Made by a program: the position numbers and the translations under genes. From an uncultured Eubacterium sp. (GTDB lineage: Bacteria; Bacillota; Clostridia; Oscillospirales; Acutalibacteraceae), in NCBI GenBank assembly GCA_934512155.1, contig CAKSWS010000011.1:1-41109 (forward strand): DNA of 41,109 nucleotides. Reading direction: 5' to 3'. This document shows, piece after piece, positions 7,751 to 14,599 of the stretch (position 1 is its first letter; every line of letters begins with the position of its first letter). Below the pieces are notes generated by a model. That model was not told the DNA's origin, made no database searches, and saw only the letters and a program-made list of their open reading frames with translations.

Positions 7751-9043
7751 ATGAAAGCAGCAATTTATACACTTGGATGTAAAGTTAATCAAACGGAAAG
7801 CGAATATATGGCGGAACTTTTGTCAAAAGGCGGCTTTGACATTGTTCAGCCAAATGAAGAAGCAGATTTTTATATAATCAACTCATGCACGGTTACTGCC
7901 ACAGCAGACCAAAAGACAAGACAAAATGTAAGAAAATTTAAAAGAAACCATCCCAATTCAGTAGTTATTTTAACAGGATGTATGCCTCAAGCATTCCCCG
8001 AAGAAGCTAAAGATCTTGAAGAGGCAGACATTGTTTTCGGAAATAAAAACGATGGAGACATTCTTGATTTTATTAACGAATACAGCGTTAACAAAAACAG
8101 ATTGATAAAAATAAATAGACACGAAAACAATGATAAATTTAAAGAATGCTCAATCTCAAAATTTTCAGAAAGAGTAAGAGCGTTTGTAAAAATTGAAGAC
8201 GGATGTGATAGATTTTGTTCATATTGCATTATCCCGATGAGCAGAGGAAGAGTTCGTTCAAAATCACTAGAGGATTTAAGAAGCGAAACAAATAAATTGG
8301 CTGAAAACGGTATTAAAGAAATCGTTCTTGTAGGCATTAATCTTTCGGCATATGGTAAAAATGAAAATTTCAACATTGTTGACGCTGTAAAAATTTGTGC
8401 AGAAAACGAAAACATTTTAAGAGTGCGTTTAGGCAGTTTGGAACCTGACCATATAACCGACGAAATTATTGAAAGTTTATCAAAAATAAACAAATTTTGC
8501 CCGCAGTTTCACATTTCGCTTCAAAGCGGTTGCGATAAAACATTAAAGAATATGAACAGGCATTATGATTCCTCCGAATATTTTGATTTATGTAGTAAAT
8601 TAAGAGAAAATTTTGATAATGCTTCTATCACAACAGATGTTATGGTTGGCTTTAACGAAGAAAGTGAAACTGATTTTTATGACAGTTTAGAATTTGTTAA
8701 AAAAGTTGGATTTGAAAAAGTACACGTGTTCCCATACTCGCAGCGTGAAGGAACAAACGCTTCAAAAAAAGGAGATTCCGTTTCTAAAGCAGATAAAGAA
8801 AAAAGAGCAAAAATTATGATAGATGAAACAGAAAAAATTAGATACAACTACCTTAACTCTCTTTTAGGCTCCGTTCAAACGGTTTTAGCGGAAAACGAAA
8901 TTGAAAACGGAATTATTCAAGGCTACACAAAAAATTACACCCCCATCAGATTTGAATCAAACAGAGATGTAATCGGTAAAGAAGTAAATGTTAGAATTAT
9001 CGGCACTGAAGATGACTGTTGTGTTGCTAAATTACAGTTTTAA
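7751..9043 (+). CDS. mtaB: tRNA t6A37 methylthiotransferase MtaB
   Basis: 430-residue radical-SAM enzyme that adds a methylthio group to t6A at position 37 of ANN-decoding tRNAs, giving ms2t6A. The N-terminal UPF0004 domain opens with YTLGCKVNQTES, typical of MtaB over MiaB or RimO, and carries the three cysteines for the auxiliary cluster (C10, C46, C77). The radical-SAM motif C152-x3-C156-x2-C159 follows (CDRFCSYC). A TRAM-like domain is expected in the last 60 residues. It is one of few plus-strand genes, with its own promoter. Its 3' end overlaps the convergent lipoprotein gene by 17 bases. Confidence 0.95.
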   Translation: MKAAIYTLGCKVNQTESEYMAELLSKGGFDIVQPNEEADFYIINSCTVTATADQKTRQNVRKFKRNHPNSVVILTGCMPQAFPEEAKDLEEADIVFGNKNDGDILDFINEYSVNKNRLIKINRHENNDKFKECSISKFSERVRAFVKIEDGCDRFCSYCIIPMSRGRVRSKSLEDLRSETNKLAENGIKEIVLVGINLSAYGKNENFNIVDAVKICAENENILRVRLGSLEPDHITDEIIESLSKINKFCPQFHISLQSGCDKTLKNMNRHYDSSEYFDLCSKLRENFDNASITTDVMVGFNEESETDFYDSLEFVKKVGFEKVHVFPYSQREGTNASKKGDSVSKADKEKRAKIMIDETEKIRYNYLNSLLGSVQTVLAENEIENGIIQGYTKNYTPIRFESNRDVIGKEVNVRIIGTEDDCCVAKLQF

Positions 9044-10235
9044 TATTTTCAACTTCATTAATAACACTTTGATTTTCAGCATCTAATAAATAACTTAGTG
9101 AAAAAATATAAAATCCGCTCACTTCGGGTAATTGATATAGAAATGTTATTTGACGTGAAATAACATCATTATTTTCTATAAATTCATTGTTAGCATAGTC
9201 TTTGTCATTAGAGGCAAACTCATCCTCACTTCCTGCTTTATAGAGAGGCAAGCCAATATATAAATTGCATTTTTTTGTTAACTCAACCCATTCTTTAACT
9301 GTTCTTGTGAAGGGTTGTACTTGATTGTGAAATCCAAAATAGACCTGAGGGCATATGTAATCAACATATCCGTCTTCCGTTATCCAAGTTTCCACATCAG
9401 CATAAAGTTTGTTATAATTTGTAGAAATATTTGATTGAGGACTTATGCCGAAAATTACATTTGAATTAATATTTTTAATGGCAGAATAAACAGATTTTAC
9501 CATATCGGAAACACATTTTCGTCTGAACTCCTCTCTTGAATCGGTATTTCCTTTATCCAAATATTCGTTATATTCTTTTTCATCTATTTCATCATCTGTT
9601 GTAGGATAAAAATAATCGTCAAAATGAATTCCGTCAACATCATAATTTGAAACAATTTCGCAAACGCCGTCAACAATTAATTTAGTTACAGATTCACTTG
9701 CAGGATTAAAATAAATTTTGTCATCTATGTAAACATTTGATTTCGTTTCTTCATTTTCCAACCATTTTACTGCAATATTATCTGCAGACAAATTTTCAAT
9801 ATTATTATTTTGACTTACACGATATGGATTTACCCATGCTTCAATTCTTAAACCTTGCTTATGAGCAGCATTAACTAAAATTTCAAGAGGATCATAAATC
9901 ATTTCAGAGCCCTGTGTTCCAAAGCAATATTCCGAAAGCGGAAATAATTTCGACTTATAAAAAGCGTCTGCACACGGTCTTACCTGAACAGTAACAGTAT
10001 TTAGTCCTAAACTTTTAATTTTTTTGAAAACTTCTTTAATCGACTTTTCAAAATCTACCGAATTATCATTTTCAGCTGTATATTTTTGGAGCTCATAATA
10101 AGAAATCCAGCACGCCTTAACATACGGAACATCATTTGAATTAATATCCGTATTTTTTATATTGTCGGTATTAGGCATTGAACAACCCGTTAATAAAAGC
10201 ATTAATGAAACAATTAATATTAAAAATTTTTTCAT
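9027..10235 (-). CDS. GH10-like (YngK/DUF187 type) lipoprotein
   Basis: 402-residue predicted lipoprotein. The hydrophobic leader ends in the lipobox LLTGC (lipidated Cys at 18), so the protein is anchored outside the membrane. The body matches the glycosyl-hydrolase-like family 10 (YngK, DUF187): VKACWISYYEL at the first strand, LGLNTVTVQVRPCADAFY, the segment EAWVNPYRVS, and IHFDDYFYPT, with an Asp pair in the position of the active site. YICPQVYFGFHNQVQPF follows. Members act on, or bind, cell-wall-associated glycans; the substrate here is unknown. ATG at 10235 fits AGAGGA about 11 bases upstream better than a GTG three codons earlier. Its 3' end overlaps mtaB. Confidence 0.88.
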   Translation of the reverse strand: MKKFLILIVSLMLLLTGCSMPNTDNIKNTDINSNDVPYVKACWISYYELQKYTAENDNSVDFEKSIKEVFKKIKSLGLNTVTVQVRPCADAFYKSKLFPLSEYCFGTQGSEMIYDPLEILVNAAHKQGLRIEAWVNPYRVSQNNNIENLSADNIAVKWLENEETKSNVYIDDKIYFNPASESVTKLIVDGVCEIVSNYDVDGIHFDDYFYPTTDDEIDEKEYNEYLDKGNTDSREEFRRKCVSDMVKSVYSAIKNINSNVIFGISPQSNISTNYNKLYADVETWITEDGYVDYICPQVYFGFHNQVQPFTRTVKEWVELTKKCNLYIGLPLYKAGSEDEFASNDKDYANNEFIENNDVISRQITFLYQLPEVSGFYIFSLSYLLDAENQSVINEVENIKTVI

Positions 10236-10237
10236 AC

Positions 10238-10265
10238 TTGACACTTTCCTCTAAATAAGTAAAAT
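10238..10265 (+). promoter_or_regulatory. Possible promoter of the small zinc-ribbon gene
   Basis: TTGACA (10238-10243), 16-base spacer, TAAAAT (10260-10265); a TATAAT at 10265-10270 would have a 21-base spacer. The leader would be very short, about 10 bases. The -35 box lies inside the start region of the divergent lipoprotein gene, so the two genes share a 46-base control region. Confidence 0.45.
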
Positions 10266-10281
10266 ATAATTGGTGATTATT

Positions 10282-10569
10282 ATGGAATACAGATTAGGTA
10301 CAAGTTTAAAAATCAAAGACAAAGGCGAAACCGAAACACTTGAATGTCCAAATTGTAAAAATAAAGTTAAATTCGGAGTTTTTACAAATATGGACAACCG
10401 TTTAATTCCTGAATTTCCGCTGTTTGAATCTACGTCAATTTATTTTCTTGTTTGTCCTAAATGTGCATCAATATATACTGTTGATGAAACAAAAGGTGAT
10501 AATTTTAAAAAAGGCGAAAAATTATCCATCGGAAACTTTGATTTAAAAAAACTAAAAGCTTTTAAATAA
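10282..10569 (+). CDS. Small zinc-ribbon protein of unknown function
   Basis: 95 residues, no recognised named family. A CPNC pair near residue 22 and a CPKC pair about 40 residues later form a likely four-cysteine zinc ribbon, with a hydrophobic stretch between them (STSIYFLVCPKC) and a lysine-rich tail. ATG at 10282 follows GGTGAT at 10272-10277; an upstream TTG would include the ribosome-binding site. The architecture resembles small zinc-ribbon proteins often found singly in clostridia. It is monocistronic, ends at a strong hairpin and is convergent with spoIVA. Confidence 0.75.
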   Translation: MEYRLGTSLKIKDKGETETLECPNCKNKVKFGVFTNMDNRLIPEFPLFESTSIYFLVCPKCASIYTVDETKGDNFKKGEKLSIGNFDLKKLKAFK

Positions 10570-10583
10570 AATACAATTCTAAT

Positions 10584-10617
10584 AAACAAGAGGAGCAAAT
10601 GCCCCTCTTGTTTTTTT
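10584..10617. terminator. Bidirectional terminator between the zinc-ribbon gene and spoIVA
   Basis: AAACAAGAGG (10584-10593) pairs with CCTCTTGTTT (10604-10613), followed on the plus strand by a run of T to 10617. On the minus strand the tail is TTTATTAGAATT. The spoIVA stop codon at 10616-10618 touches the T-tract. Confidence 0.88.
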
Positions 10618-12085
10618 ATAAAATAATGCAAATTAATCCGCTACAGCCTTCATTAATAACTCGCTCAATAGTTTCCCTAAATTTACATCTTGCATCTTCA
10701 GGCATTCTTTCAAGTTTTCCCCTTAATCCTTCGTTAACTAACTCGTGAAGAGATTTTCCAAAAATATCAGTATCCCACAAATCAGCAGGATGTTCCTCAA
10801 ACTCCTTAAGTAAATACATGACAAGTTCTTGAGATTGACTCTCACTGCCTACTATCGGTGCAACTTCTGTAAATGTGTTACATTTAATCATATGAATTGA
10901 AGGTGCCTGTGCCTTTAATTTAACACCATATCTGCCACCCTGCTTCATTATTTCAGGTTCTTCTAAAGTTAATTCGTTTATATCCGGCATAACTATTCCG
11001 TATCCGGTTCTTTCAACATCCAAAAGAGCCGAATTAAATCTTTTGTACTTTTTTTCAACTTCTGTTAATGAAATAATTTCATTCATTAACTCTTTTTCAT
11101 TTGAAATAGTAATACCGCATTTTTTAGATAAAACAGTATAAAAATATTTATTATCAACATTTGCTTTTATCGAAACAGAGCCGTTTGATAAATCTAAATC
11201 AGCTATATTTGCGTCATCAATATCTTTATATTGAGAAATAGAAGCAGCAAACTTTTTTATGCTTCTTATATTTGTAATCAATTCGGAATTTTCTTTAATA
11301 TATTGAAAAATTCCTTTTTTAAATTCATCGTCATTATCTAAACTTTTTATCCAAGCAGGCAAATTAATTTCAACTGATGAAACAGGAAATTCAAACAAAA
11401 CTTTTTCCAATATTGAATTTATTTCATCTTCATCAATTTCAAGGCAATTAACCGGTATAACGGGAACATCATATTTTTCGGTCAATTCGGAACATAAATT
11501 AATAACTTCGCTGCTTTTAGGTTCAACACAATTCATAACAACAATAAAGGGCTTATTAATTTCTTTAAGTTCCTTAATCACTCTTTCTTCTGCTTCTTCA
11601 TATTCTTCACGTGGAATAGAGCTTATTGAGCCATCGGTAGTTATTACAAGACCTATTGTTGAGTGTTCGGTAATAACCTTTTCCGTTCCGATTTCTGCAG
11701 CCATATTAAACGGAATTTCTTCATCAAACCAAGGTGTATGTACCATTCTCGGCTGCTCATCTTCAATATATCCCACTGAACTTGGAACAATATAACCCAC
11801 GCAATCAATTAATCTTACTCTAAAATGCAAATTATCCTGCATTGAAAGCTCAACGGCTTCTTCCGGTATAAATTTAGGTTCTGTGGTCATTATCGTCTTA
11901 CCAGCAGCACTCTGCGGCAGTTCATCTTTTGCGCGTTCTTTGGAATATTCATCGTCAATACGCGGGATTACGAGTGTGTCCATAAATTTCTTTATAAATG
12001 TAGACTTACCTGTTCTTACAGGGCCTACAACACCTATGTAAATATCGCCTTTAGTACGTGTAGAAATATCATTGTAAATGCTCAT
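10616..12085 (-). CDS. spoIVA: Stage IV sporulation protein A, spore coat ATPase scaffold
   Basis: 489-residue morphogenetic ATPase (492 in B. subtilis) that polymerises on the outer forespore membrane and forms the coat basement layer; it is also required for cortex formation. The N-terminal P-loop domain opens with MSIYNDISTRTKGDIYIGVV and has Walker A GPVRTGKST (residues 21-29), followed by RLIDCVGYIVP. The C-terminus ends in SGLICIIL, the conserved hydrophobic tail needed for localisation through SpoVM in Bacillus. An AAGGAGGG site overlapping the sipL stop codon precedes the ATG by 6 bases. It is the second gene of a sipL-spoIVA operon and ends at a bidirectional terminator. Confidence 0.98.
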   Translation of the reverse strand: MSIYNDISTRTKGDIYIGVVGPVRTGKSTFIKKFMDTLVIPRIDDEYSKERAKDELPQSAAGKTIMTTEPKFIPEEAVELSMQDNLHFRVRLIDCVGYIVPSSVGYIEDEQPRMVHTPWFDEEIPFNMAAEIGTEKVITEHSTIGLVITTDGSISSIPREEYEEAEERVIKELKEINKPFIVVMNCVEPKSSEVINLCSELTEKYDVPVIPVNCLEIDEDEINSILEKVLFEFPVSSVEINLPAWIKSLDNDDEFKKGIFQYIKENSELITNIRSIKKFAASISQYKDIDDANIADLDLSNGSVSIKANVDNKYFYTVLSKKCGITISNEKELMNEIISLTEVEKKYKRFNSALLDVERTGYGIVMPDINELTLEEPEIMKQGGRYGVKLKAQAPSIHMIKCNTFTEVAPIVGSESQSQELVMYLLKEFEEHPADLWDTDIFGKSLHELVNEGLRGKLERMPEDARCKFRETIERVINEGCSGLICIIL

Positions 12086-12096
12086 ACTATCCCTCC

Positions 12097-13554
12097 TTAA
12101 ACACCCGGAATAAGCAAAACTCTTGAATTGCCGATTATTACATCTTCATTAATGTTATTTTCTTTTTTTATTAAGTCAGAGGAACTTCTGAATTTTTTAG
12201 CAATATCCCATAAATTTTCACCGGGTTTCGCAAAATAAACAATAAGAGTGGGAGTATCTTTTTCAAAATTTCCTTTATTATCAACAGAGGTTAACACTTT
12301 AATATCTGTTTGTTTATAATTGACTGCCGAATATTCTAAACTGTACCTAATGCTTATACTTGTTGGTGATTTAATTACATAATCAAAGCTTTTAATAAAG
12401 CAAGAAATATTTTTAAAATCACCTAAAGTTATTTCTTTTTTTTGAGATATAAAAACAATTTTTGAACTTTCATCAATAATATAAGCACTTAAAATTAACT
12501 CGTTTTCTTTATCTATTATTAAATTTAAATCTAATATTTCAACAATATTTACATTGTCAAATTCAAACAAAGTATTGTCAGAAAAAGTATCATTAACAAA
12601 TGTACCGTCTGTATTAAGCTGAATTTTATCGAAAGTATTTTCAGTTAAAAATAAGGGTGAATAACTGTCAAAAGAAAATACAGATTCCACACTTCTGTAA
12701 ACCGATGTATGAATATAAAGTTCTCCGGCAACATCAATTACTCTCAACTCATTATTAACGTCTGTTTTTGGCTTTACATATACATAAGATAATTTAGAAT
12801 TAATTAATGGTATATCTCCGTCATCAATACCGTTAATATCAATAATTTTACTTAAATTTAAATTTTTTTCACAACGTTTAATTTCTTCTGTTTCTGTATC
12901 AGTGGTATAAAGAAATGAAAAATCAACAATAAATTTAATAAGCATTTTATCTTTAATAATTTTAATATCATCAATACTGACGGAATAAAAAGTATTAATT
13001 ATTTTTTTGACAACCGAACTGTCTGATGGAATAACAACATCTTCCTCAAATTCCGCTTTTGCAAAATTAAAACCAACAAAAGAAAAATAGTTAATCGCAT
13101 CTTTTTTTACCATCAGGTTTTTCCCTGAATCAAACATTTCAATTTGTTTAACGCAAATTCCGTTAATATTTAATGTAAAACAACAATGCACATCGATTCT
13201 GCGTTGATTAACAATTCTGTAATTGTTATATTTATCAGTCAAAATAACATCGCAATTAACATCATCACAATCACAATCTATTTGTATAACTTTTTTAAAA
13301 TCTTCATCAAAATCTGCAGTTGTTATGCAAGACGTTGCTTCACTTACATATGTAATACAAATTTTAGTTTGACCGTATACAGTTAAAGTACCCTTATCAA
13401 AATCAGTATTTGTTACATTATTTAATACATTACACCTTATAATTTTTAGAATATCATCTTGATAAGACATTAAACTTTCCTGAAAATCAATATCAACATC
13501 AACACATTTGGAAAACACACTGTTTTTTTCTTTTATTTGCGTTATACTGTTCAT
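12097..13554 (-). CDS. sipL: SipL-type SpoIVA-interacting protein (DUF3794/SPOCS repeats + LysM)
   Basis: 485-residue protein with a C-terminal LysM domain (about residues 435-485, core PGENLWDIAKKFRSS and VLLIPGV) behind several DUF3794 (SPOCS)-like beta-rich modules, each with a 'YVSE/YTTDTE'-type strand. In C. difficile SipL has this layout and binds SpoIVA through its LysM domain to drive coat encasement; it replaces SpoVID of bacilli. Its position 11 bases upstream of spoIVA, same strand, strongly supports that job. No signal peptide is present, in line with action in the mother-cell cytoplasm. AAAGGAG precedes the ATG. DUF3794/LysM proteins can also be of unknown role, so the name depends on context. 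Confidence 0.87.
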   Translation of the reverse strand: MNSITQIKEKNSVFSKCVDVDIDFQESLMSYQDDILKIIRCNVLNNVTNTDFDKGTLTVYGQTKICITYVSEATSCITTADFDEDFKKVIQIDCDCDDVNCDVILTDKYNNYRIVNQRRIDVHCCFTLNINGICVKQIEMFDSGKNLMVKKDAINYFSFVGFNFAKAEFEEDVVIPSDSSVVKKIINTFYSVSIDDIKIIKDKMLIKFIVDFSFLYTTDTETEEIKRCEKNLNLSKIIDINGIDDGDIPLINSKLSYVYVKPKTDVNNELRVIDVAGELYIHTSVYRSVESVFSFDSYSPLFLTENTFDKIQLNTDGTFVNDTFSDNTLFEFDNVNIVEILDLNLIIDKENELILSAYIIDESSKIVFISQKKEITLGDFKNISCFIKSFDYVIKSPTSISIRYSLEYSAVNYKQTDIKVLTSVDNKGNFEKDTPTLIVYFAKPGENLWDIAKKFRSSSDLIKKENNINEDVIIGNSRVLLIPGV

Positions 13555-13585
13555 AAACTTGCTCCTTTAAATATTCTTCTTGTTA

Positions 13586-13615
13586 TATATATGAACAAAA
13601 AAACAAGCATATAAC
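13586..13615 (-). promoter_or_regulatory. Possible sigma-E promoter of sipL-spoIVA
   Basis: On the minus strand GTTATATG (13608-13615), a 14-base spacer and CATATATA (13586-13593) resemble the mother-cell sigma-E consensus (-35 KMATATT, -10 CATACANT) at about 5 of 7 positions in each box. It lies about 30 bases upstream of the sipL start and below the terminator of the thiN-spoVM unit. No clear sigma-A promoter is seen here. Confidence 0.42.
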
Positions 13616-13635
13616 AAATAAATTTCCATAAAAAT

Positions 13636-13671
13636 AAAATCGGCACAAGTAAAATAACTTGTGTCGATTTT
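13636..13671 (-). terminator. Terminator downstream of spoVM
   Basis: A 15-bp inverted repeat (13636-13650 with 13657-13671, one imperfect pair) and a 6-base loop, followed on the minus strand by ATTTTTATGG. It starts 8 bases after the spoVM stop and closes the long yicC-to-spoVM unit. The arms are also AT-flanked on the plus side. Confidence 0.8.
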
Positions 13672-13678
13672 AATATGT

Positions 13679-13762
13679 TCAATTATTTATTTTCTTAATT
13701 TTAAAAACCGCCCTCAATAAAGGTGTAATAAATTTAGGTGGTTCAACAATAACAACTTTCAA
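13679..13762 (-). CDS. spoVM: SpoVM, membrane anchor of the spore coat basement (27 residues, TTG start)
   Basis: A 27-codon ORF from TTG (13760-13762) to TGA (13679-13681), preceded by GGGGTGA with about 6 bases spacing. SpoVM of B. subtilis is a 26-residue amphipathic helix that marks the convex outer forespore membrane, recruits SpoIVA and is protected from FtsH. This peptide starts MKVVIVEPPKFITPLLRAVF and has K2, P9, K10, F11, R17 and A18 in exact register with the Bacillus peptide, including the functionally critical Pro9, and a lysine-rich end. Context is decisive: in B. subtilis spoVM follows thiN in the prkC-rsgA-rpe-thiN order, as here. It sits 12 bases after a 46-residue ORF and before a terminator. 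Confidence 0.83.
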   Translation of the reverse strand: MKVVIVEPPKFITPLLRAVFKIKKINN

Positions 13763-13774
13763 AAAATCACCCCG

Positions 13775-13915
13775 CTATTTTTTACAACAAATAATACCAA
13801 GTATGATTACTACAATAGCAAGTATTCGTGTTATCCAAGCAGTCGGCAGGCAAATTGCAACTACACAACCCACTCCAAATGCAATCCACAAATAATCTCT
13901 TCTGCACATTTTCAT
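13775..13915 (-). CDS. Small single-pass membrane protein between thiN and spoVM
   Basis: 46 residues from ATG (13913-13915) to TAG (13775-13777), with AGAAGGTG 6 bases upstream. A basic head (MKMCRRDY) is followed by two hydrophobic stretches (WIAFGVGCVVAICLP, then ILAIVVIILGIICCKK) split by TAWITR. This could be one long hairpin or one to two membrane passes. It ends in CCKK. No named family is recognised. It lies 51 bases after thiN and 12 bases before spoVM, on the same strand, and is probably co-transcribed with both. A role in spore formation is an inference from location only. Confidence 0.68.
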   Translation of the reverse strand: MKMCRRDYLWIAFGVGCVVAICLPTAWITRILAIVVIILGIICCKK

Positions 13916-13943
13916 AGTAAACACCTTCTTACTTGTTGTATTT

Positions 13944-13951
13944 ACTATATG
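13944..13951 (-). promoter_or_regulatory. Possible sigma-E -10 element upstream of the 46-residue gene and spoVM
   Basis: CATATAGT on the minus strand is a one-mismatch match to the sigma-E -10 box CATACANT and lies about 28 bases upstream of the small gene's ATG. I find no good -35 box at 13-15 bases, so this stays tentative. A mother-cell promoter for spoVM would be expected, since the upstream operon is housekeeping. Confidence 0.3.
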
Positions 13952-13966
13952 CTATGCAATAAAAAT

Positions 13967-14599
13967 TCAATCGTTACTTTGAACTAACATTAAAATACCG
14001 TTTTTTATACTGATTTCAACAGGTAAATCACGAAACTCATTACTTTGAGTATATTGAACATACGGGTCTATATCCCTGTTTGTAAGCTCATATAAAGCGT
14101 TTTTTATTGTTAGGCCTTCAGCTTTACATCCATAGGCAAAAACGGAAAAATACTTGAAATTTCCGGGTGTTATAACTATTTTTGTTTTAACAAGAGAAAT
14201 TTTATTATGCCGATCAATAATATGTGCTTCAACATTATTATCAACGCAATATTTTAAACATAATGTGTTTGAATATGTATGGTCAAACCTATTGCCGACA
14301 GCGTTAAATATTTCTATCTGTTTAAAACCTTTCGATACTGCATATTTAATGGTTGAAAAAGTATCCGTATCATCTTTCATAACAGGCAACTTTATGAATT
14401 CAATATCCGTATCAGGCGTTCTTGAAGAATCAAAATCACCTATAATTATATCAGGAACAATTCCCGCCTCTTTACAATATACATAGCCCGAATCTGCCGC
14501 AATAATAAAAGAATTTTTATCTACAGCATTTTTAAGATAATCAACATCCGCATTCGGTGCACCGGCAACAATACTGCATTTTATTTTTTTAATTTCCAT
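13967..14599 (-). CDS. thiN: Thiamine pyrophosphokinase
   Basis: 210-residue enzyme that transfers pyrophosphate from ATP to thiamine to make thiamine diphosphate. All family motifs are present: AADSG near residue 35, IIGDFDSS, PVMKDDTDTFS and GNRFDHT. The C-terminal half is the beta-sandwich thiamine-binding domain. It overlaps the rsgA end by 19 bases, so the two are translationally coupled. In Bacillus rpe lies between rsgA and thiN; it is missing here. Confidence 0.95.
   Translation of the reverse strand: MEIKKIKCSIVAGAPNADVDYLKNAVDKNSFIIAADSGYVYCKEAGIVPDIIIGDFDSSRTPDTDIEFIKLPVMKDDTDTFSTIKYAVSKGFKQIEIFNAVGNRFDHTYSNTLCLKYCVDNNVEAHIIDRHNKISLVKTKIVITPGNFKYFSVFAYGCKAEGLTIKNALYELTNRDIDPYVQYTQSNEFRDLPVEISIKNGILMLVQSND

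Noticed and set aside
7987..8493. 168-codon minus-strand ORF inside mtaB
   Set aside because: It lies opposite the radical-SAM domain of mtaB, with no family match, and is explained by codon bias of mtaB.
10265..10270. TATAAT as -10 of the zinc-ribbon gene
   Set aside because: It would need a 21-base spacer from TTGACA and a start inside the ribosome-binding site; TAAAAT at 16 bases is more likely.
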